DNA from: Candidatus Omnitrophota bacterium
GTDB taxonomy: Bacteria; Omnitrophota; Gorgyraeia; Gygaellales; Profunditerraquicolaceae
Direction of reading: 5' to 3'
Assembly: GCA_028717045.1 (NCBI GenBank)
Contig: JAQUON010000072.1
Span: forward strand, 1 to 7,516
DNA length: 7,516 nucleotides
Shown: piece after piece, positions 6,001 to 7,516 of the stretch
Numbering within the stretch: the first letter of the stretch is position 1
Layout of the letters: every line of letters begins with the position of its first letter
Made by a program: the position numbers and the translations under genes
Notes under the pieces: model-generated
Told to the model about the DNA's origin: nothing
Seen by the model: only the letters and a program-made list of their open reading frames with translations
The model's database searches: none

Positions 6001-7516
6001 ATTAATGAGCTCATTGCTCAGGATGCAAGAATGAAAGGTCATATCGTCTTTATCTCAAACCACAATATTTTTACCTCATGGATTATACAGCAGGGTACGG
6101 ATTTCGGCGGCATGTTATCGTGGAAAGGCAAAGAAGCAGGTCCGACCAGTTTCGGCAATGCCCAGGTCAACGGCTCGCCTTCTTTTGCGTCCCCTGACGG
6201 CGTGATTGTCGAGCGCGTCAAGCCGATCGTACGAGATGGCACAGGTAAGGTTGTCAAAGGGACTGGTTATATAGTTGCGTATGGAAATGAACGCGCATAT
6301 ACCGGAGATATAAAGCCGGGCAGGGAGGCATTTGTTTCTCAACTAGAAGCCGCCTGCAGCGATTATTATTCGGGTAATTACGGAACTGTGGCGTTCAATG
6401 CGCTGCAAATAGGCATGACCGAGGGCGATATCACGCAGCAGGCAAAAGGCCTGGTTATGGCGTGGGCGCGTACGCTTAACGCAAAAGAAAATGCGGGGAG
6501 CTCGCCTCTTATTATCGGAAGAATGTCCTCCGCTGTCACTAATCTTTCTACCTTCCCTGCCCCGTTGGAGAAATCTATACAAGGAATCTTGTTCTACCTT
6601 CCGTGGCTGGTGGGGAACAAGTTCCGTTCTTCTACGGGGCGTGGCTGGTGGGGAAAGATTGCGTCAGAAGGTTCTGACAGGGCAGCGGAGGGCTTTACCT
6701 TTGAGCGGCTGCCGACCGCAAAAGAGATGGCACAATGGTTACCATATCTGACCTTAAACTGGTTAAGATTAGCACTACCAAGAAAGGCATCTACGTATTC
6801 GCTAAGTATCCCAACTGGGCCCATGAGTACAGCTTCTTTCTCCAAGATGACGGAAAAGTCCAAGGCCGCACAGGCTCCGGAGCTTGGGTGGATGTCAGTT
6901 CGGAAATCTCCGGTTTTATCCGGGAGAAATTTCAACCCATTCTTGTCAAGGCGTGCGAGCTTACCTGTTCTTAGTAACAGAGATAATGTAATATCGGAAT
7001 TAGACCATCAGCGCAGACTAAGTCAAATTATTGGTTTCGATGGCCACGCTGTCAAAGGCCCTCCAACTTATTCGTTGTCAGCCTTCTATGAGTTTAGCCT
7101 TCCTGAAACTACCATCCTTTGCCATACAGTTCTCAAACAGAATCCGTTTAAAATACAACTTAACCTCCAGAGCAACAATTCCAGTTCGCCGGTAGATTTA
7201 ACCAAACTAAGTGAAGGAAGCACAATTAATTCCGAGGCCATCAAGATAAGAAAGGCCAGGGGGGTTTATTTGTGGGATGTTGACTGCGGGAAACGTTATT
7301 TAGATTTGTTCTCGCAAACCTGGTCTTTACCATTAGGCCACAATAATAAGAAAATCATTAATGCTGTCCGAGACCAACTGAATAAGATAACGCATTTGAG
7401 GACTGCTTATTATACCGAAGAAAAATCTAGATTAGTTGAAGAAATAATTGAATTGTCGCCGTCCGGCTTAACTAAGGTAAACTTTGTTTTACATGGAAGT
7501 CTGGCGGTTGAGGGAG
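1..7516 (+). CDS. Internal part of a giant multidomain protein (both ends missing)
   Basis: Frame 1 is open from the first to the last base, with no in-frame stop in 2505 codons. This cannot happen by chance at this base composition, and family-like protein motifs follow one another in this frame from about base 109 to the right edge. In order, the domains resemble a NadD-type nucleotidyltransferase, a uridine kinase-type P-loop kinase, an unassigned module, RelA/SpoT (HD, synthetase, TGS), a duplicated ~80-residue repeat, a GT35 glucan phosphorylase and a class III aminotransferase. Neither the start nor the stop lies in the window, so total length, signal peptide and operon context are unknown. 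I saw no clear membrane segment or secretion signal, which suggests a soluble protein. Several modules lack key catalytic residues, so the modules may bind ligands or partners without catalysing the family reaction. The fusion matches no standard bifunctional enzyme I know. The open frame is certain; the overall function is not assignable. Confidence 0.96.
109..777 (+). other. NadD/cytidylyltransferase-like nucleotidyltransferase domain (degenerate HxGH)
   Basis: Residues about 37-259 of the open frame resemble nicotinate-nucleotide adenylyltransferase, which transfers AMP from ATP to a mononucleotide in NAD synthesis. The N-terminal signature, normally of the type GxFDPxHxGH, appears at residues 43-55 as FLPIAANPLSWGH. 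The second His (H55) and preceding Gly are kept, but the first His is Ser52. The C-terminal ISSTxxR nucleotide-binding motif appears as VTSTYYR at 227-233. It is followed by a helix ending HGFYG at 252-256, like the HGLY end of NadD proteins. The order and spacing (about 170 residues between the motifs) fit the family. With one motif His replaced, activity is doubtful. A related member of the HIGH nucleotidyltransferase superfamily is possible. The domain lies directly upstream of the kinase-like module, with no Ser-Pro linker between them. Confidence 0.62.
904..1599 (+). other. P-loop kinase domain, uridine kinase/phosphoribulokinase-like
   Basis: Residues about 302-533. A hydrophobic strand leads into a perfect Walker A motif, GPSGSGKTT at residues 310-318, which binds the phosphates of ATP. 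An IGLDLFLKE segment (D340) sits where uridine kinases have their Asp-Asp-Phe-Tyr substrate motif. A strand ending IIDGKYAL (441-448) matches the EGIYAL segment of the family, with Asp443 in place of Glu. Arg-rich residues follow (R468, R476, R478), as in the lid that closes over ATP. The family phosphorylates nucleosides, ribulose-5-phosphate or pantothenate; the substrate here cannot be read. Of all modules in the window this one keeps its catalytic core best, so it could be active. The module ends at a Ser-Ser-Ser-Pro junction at 1600. Confidence 0.75.
1612..2346 (+). other. Unassigned module, weak GNAT acetyltransferase resemblance
   Basis: Residues 538-782 lie between two Ser-Ser-Ser-Pro junctions and match no family I can name with confidence. 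The first half has a strand-rich start and then a stretch QGQRLGREMAARAFLAAQEI (residues 612-631). Its Q-x-x-G-x-E start followed by a long amphipathic helix recalls the acetyl-CoA pyrophosphate-binding loop and helix of GNAT acetyltransferases. It is followed about 50 residues later by an Asn- and Arg-containing segment ending in REMGLVER, vaguely like the GNAT C-terminal 'N..a...Y...GF' element. The last 80 residues are charged and helical, with several Trp. The acetyltransferase idea is a guess from two short patterns; a new domain is equally likely. Confidence 0.3.
2368..2910 (+). other. RelA/SpoT-type HD hydrolase-like region, metal site incomplete
   Basis: Residues about 790-970 follow the N-terminal half of RelA/SpoT (Rsh) enzymes, which cleave the alarmone (p)ppGpp. 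The entry helix ALAIAETEYKGKQ with GEYYLEHVFRV (ending near residue 829) matches the family's 'ALeFA..aHxGQ...GepYi.HPl.VA'. AAILHKVEP at 845-853 stands where AALLHDVVEDT is expected. MLLVLADKLASIQ (around D921) matches 'iLvKLADRLHNMR', and IYPYLAERLGM (around 945-955) matches 'iYAPLAHRLGi'. In the Streptococcus Rel structure the metal is held by H53, H77, D78 and D144. Here the equivalents are H825, H849, K850 and D921, so one ligand is Lys. The following Glu-Asp pair is disturbed by a one-residue deletion plus Pro853. Hydrolase activity is therefore unlikely, although the fold is probably kept. Confidence 0.8.
2986..3426 (+). other. RelA/SpoT-type synthetase-like region, substrate loop degenerate
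   Basis: Residues about 996-1142 correspond to the (p)ppGpp synthetase part of Rsh proteins, which transfers pyrophosphate from ATP to GDP or GTP. SRRKHSS (K1023, H1024) matches the 'GRpKHiyS' basic motif, and LPDLLSITF (D1047) matches 'lYDiyAvRi' with the catalytic Asp in place. HEIQV (E1117, Q1119) matches 'vEiQIRT' with the second acidic residue kept. YHQMRSGRAAHWAYK (1126-1140) is an excellent match to the 'mH..AE.GiAAHWaYK' end of the domain. The 70 residues between D1047 and E1117 are close to the normal spacing of about 60. However, the 'KDYI..PK.NGYqSLHT' loop, whose Tyr stacks on the guanine base, cannot be found; a basic segment takes its place. The Arg of 'AvRi' is also gone. Synthesis of (p)ppGpp is doubtful. 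Confidence 0.78.
3568..3840 (+). other. TGS domain of the RelA/SpoT-like block
   Basis: Residues about 1190-1280 form a ubiquitin-like TGS domain (named after ThrRS, GTPase and SpoT), which in long Rsh proteins follows the synthetase and helps ribosome- or tRNA-linked regulation. The start LIFVPES resembles 'v.VfTPkG'. FRLPAGATILDLL (1211-1223) is a near-textbook match to the 'LP.GaTplDfAY' core, and ATGDLVLLF closes the domain like 'l.nGD.VeI'. An extra segment of about 15 residues precedes the closing strand. Its presence after the synthetase-like region confirms that the upstream block derives from a long Rsh protein, not a short alarmone synthetase. No ACT/RRM or helical domain of long Rsh proteins follows; the duplicated repeat follows instead. 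Confidence 0.75.
3883..4143 (+). repeat. Tandem protein repeat, copy A (unknown helical module)
   Basis: Residues 1295-1381, the first of two adjacent homologous modules. The 74 residues from base 3883 to 4104 align without gaps to bases 4159-4380, with 26 identical residues counted by hand (about 35%). Shared anchors are QLVxFM near the start, EIxLxL, KxxHR, a Cys two residues before an Arg, FF, ITD and a QxxIL near the end. The copy closes with NAGGSSSPL. The sequence is charged and looks all-helical. I recognise no family. It sits directly after the TGS domain, where long Rsh proteins would normally continue with helical regulatory domains, but I see no similarity to those. Confidence 0.72.
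4159..4404 (+). repeat. Tandem protein repeat, copy B (unknown helical module)
   Basis: Residues 1387-1468, the second copy, offset from copy A by 276 bases (92 codons) and therefore in the same frame. It starts ATAKQLVDFM and ends with EHFSSSPL, so the Ser-Ser-Ser-Pro tail is part of the duplicated unit; the spacer just before that tail is five residues shorter than in copy A. The two copies have diverged strongly at the DNA level, so the duplication is old and both copies appear to have been kept under protein-level constraint. Function unknown. Confidence 0.72.
4405..4659 (+). other. Charged helical spacer before the phosphorylase-like domain
   Basis: Residues 1469-1553 are rich in Ala, Glu, Lys and Asp and look helical throughout (for example EEFKEAALKEAVDTLKD around 1539-1555). 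No motif or family was recognised. It may be a linker, or the start of the GT35-like domain, whose N-terminal boundary is hard to place. Confidence 0.4.
4660..6290 (+). other. GT35 glycogen/maltodextrin phosphorylase-like domain lacking the PLP lysine
   Basis: Residues about 1554-2097 follow the order of motifs of short bacterial alpha-glucan phosphorylases, which release glucose-1-phosphate from glucans using PLP. AGGLGSFKPDL (1602-1612) matches 'GGLG.LAgD', and SEVN (1750-1753) stands where NEGH is expected. HTIVPAG (1782-1788) matches 'HTpVpAG', CSSMHTQI (H1835) matches 'vS.lHgev', and FVRRMVDYK (1950-1958) matches 'FarRf.eYKR'. The GHIVFISNHNIFTSWII segment matches 'grVvFle.YDm.la..L'. 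EAGPTSFGNAQVNGSP (2045-2060) matches 'EASGTSgMKaalNG'. R1953 and K1958 correspond to the phosphate-contacting R569 and K574 of rabbit phosphorylase, and E2045 to E672. The PLP Schiff-base lysine (K680) is Asn2053. The phosphorolysis reaction is therefore very unlikely. The domain is somewhat compressed at its N-terminus compared with active enzymes. Confidence 0.8.
6291..6510 (+). other. C-terminal extension of the phosphorylase-like module
   Basis: Residues about 2098-2170 form a mixed region with helices (GREAFVSQLEAACSDYYSG, QQAKGLVMAWARTLNAK). In active GT35 enzymes the chain continues after the PLP site with a helix packing on the N-terminal domain, and this may be the equivalent. It ends in NAGSSPL (6490-6510), closely like the end of repeat copy A (NAGGSSSPL). 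No separate function is visible. Confidence 0.45.
6602..6655 (+). repeat. 16-bp exact direct repeat, 38-bp period
   Basis: CGTGGCTGGTGGGGAA occurs at 6602-6617 and again at 6640-6655. The 38-bp offset is not a multiple of three, so frame 1 reads the two copies differently (PWLVGN and GRGWWGK). It may mark a small local duplication in the poorly defined stretch upstream of the overlapping ORF. Confidence 0.6.
6735..6974 (+). CDS. Candidate overlapping ORF, 79 codons, unknown product
   Basis: Frame 3 gives a 79-residue ORF from ATG 6735 to TAG 6972-6974, with a second stop (TAA) directly after. The product alternates strand-like and helix-like pieces (GIYVFAKYPNW, SFFLQDDGKVQGR, GFIREKFQPILVKAC) with a normal mix of charged, aromatic and Gly residues. 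It looks more like a folded small protein than the frame 1 translation of the same bases. The frame is open upstream to 6705 without an alternative start. AAAGAG at 6721-6726 lies eight bases before the ATG and is a weak ribosome-binding site at best. It could be a nested gene, the end product of a -1 frameshift out of the giant ORF, the trace of two compensating indels, or a chance ORF. I recognise no family. Confidence 0.33.
   Translation: MVTISDLKLVKISTTKKGIYVFAKYPNWAHEYSFFLQDDGKVQGRTGSGAWVDVSSEISGFIREKFQPILVKACELTCS
7231..7516 (+). other. Class III PLP aminotransferase-like domain, N-terminal part only
   Basis: Residues 2411 to the window edge. GVYLWDVDCGKRYLDLFS (about 2421-2438) matches the 'GvylwD.dGk.YlDf.sg' opening of class III aminotransferases (acetylornithine, ornithine, 4-aminobutyrate and glutamate-1-semialdehyde enzymes). 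LGHNNKKIINAVRDQLNKI matches 'lGH.hp.iv.Av..QL.k'. FVLHGSLAVEG (2496-2505) matches the 'f.nSGsEAvE.A' PLP-phosphate loop, with His for the first Ser. The PLP lysine and the rest of the domain lie beyond the right edge, so activity cannot be judged. A Cys inserted at VDCGK is unusual. The domain starts about 13 residues after the Ser-Ser-Ser-Pro junction at 7180. Confidence 0.85.

Larger units (their letters stand above)
6511..7179 (+). other. Low-definition stretch of the giant ORF between two Ser-Pro junctions
   Basis: Residues 2171-2393 match no family in frame 1. The first part (to about 6734) contains one hydrophobic run around ILFYLPWLVG (2196-2205) and a Trp/Gly-rich piece. From about 6735 to 6974, frame 1 is rich in Ser, Pro, Arg and Lys and looks like an out-of-frame translation, while frame 3 on the same bases looks like a folded protein. 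From 6975 to 7179 frame 1 is again the only long open plus-strand frame and reads like ordinary protein (hydrophobic stretch around YSLSAFYEF), but without recognisable motifs. Confidence 0.5.
1600..7191 (+). repeat. Recurring Ser-Ser-Ser-Pro junction motif, six copies
   Basis: The peptide SSSP, or SSP preceded by Gly, followed by Ile, Leu or Val, occurs six times in frame 1: bases 1600-1611, 2350-2361, 4129-4140, 4390-4401, 6499-6507 (GSSPL) and 7180-7191. Each lies at a boundary between modules: after the kinase, before the Rsh block, after each repeat copy, after the phosphorylase-like block and before the aminotransferase. Ser codons differ among copies (tct, agt, agc, tcg, tca, tcc), so it is the peptide and not the DNA that repeats. 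Likely a flexible linker or processing signal; the role is inferred only from position. Confidence 0.65.

Noticed and set aside
738..6030. Shared 13-mer TCAGGATGCAAGA at 738-750 and 6018-6030
   Set aside because: Both encode QDAR in unrelated helices in the same frame, with no longer flanking match; coincidence of common codons.
6491..6751. Plus-strand 86-codon ORF in frame 2
   Set aside because: Composition is Arg/Trp/Pro-rich and looks like an out-of-frame shadow; no ribosome-binding site stands out, and it overlaps both better-supported frames.
6594..6935. Minus-strand 113-codon ORF, the longest complete ORF in the window
   Set aside because: It is antisense to the giant ORF, with no recognisable motif or ribosome-binding site; a chance ORF opposite a long coding region is the simpler reading.
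1..7516. Possible pseudogene or recoded stop codons
   Set aside because: All three stop codons are absent from frame 1 across the window, so neither decay nor an alternative genetic code is needed to explain it.
1..7516. CRISPR arrays, tRNA/rRNA genes, insertion sequences, terminators, riboswitches
   Set aside because: No regularly spaced DNA repeats, cloverleaf-like sequence, inverted terminal repeats or hairpin-plus-T-run structures were seen; the window is coding throughout.

Overview
The whole 7516-base window is one uninterrupted plus-strand reading frame (frame 1, starting at base 1). It is open at both edges and has no in-frame TAA, TAG or TGA over 2505 codons. No start or stop codon of the parent gene lies inside the window, and there are no intergenic gaps, RNA genes, CRISPRs or insertion sequences. 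The window is therefore an internal slice of a giant gene coding for well over 2500 residues. Residue numbers below count from base 1 of the window.

The protein reads as a string of enzyme-like modules. In order: a NadD-type nucleotidyltransferase-like domain (about 109-777); a uridine kinase/phosphoribulokinase-type P-loop kinase domain (about 904-1599); an unassigned module with a weak acetyltransferase flavour (1612-2346); a complete RelA/SpoT-like block with HD part, synthetase part and TGS domain (2368-3840); two tandem copies of an unknown ~80-residue repeat (3883-4404); a helical spacer; a glycogen/maltodextrin phosphorylase-like (GT35) domain (about 4660-6290); a poorly defined stretch (6511-7179); and the N-terminal part of a class III PLP aminotransferase-like domain running off the right edge. 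Short Ser-Ser-Ser-Pro punctuation recurs at most module junctions.

The folds are recognisable, but several modules have lost hallmark catalytic residues. The HD part lacks its HDxxED motif, the synthetase part lacks the Tyr-containing substrate loop, the phosphorylase-like part has Asn where the PLP-binding Lys belongs, and the NadD-like HxGH reads SWGH. The kinase Walker A is intact. An open frame of this length with altered active sites argues for a selected assembly of pseudo-enzymes or diverged enzymes, not for a decaying pseudogene. What the assembly does is unknown.

One place does not fit the simple picture. At 6735-6974 a different frame (frame 3) encodes a much more protein-like sequence than frame 1 does, while frame 1 there is Ser/Pro/Arg-rich. 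This may be an overlapping gene, a frameshift-derived alternative C-terminus, or a pair of compensating indels.

Organism: moderate GC, mixed codon usage and a giant chimeric gene suggest an uncultivated bacterium. Giant ORFs are known from candidate phylum Omnitrophota (OP3) and a few other lineages. Omnitrophota is my best guess, but this is inference; the window holds no phylogenetic marker.
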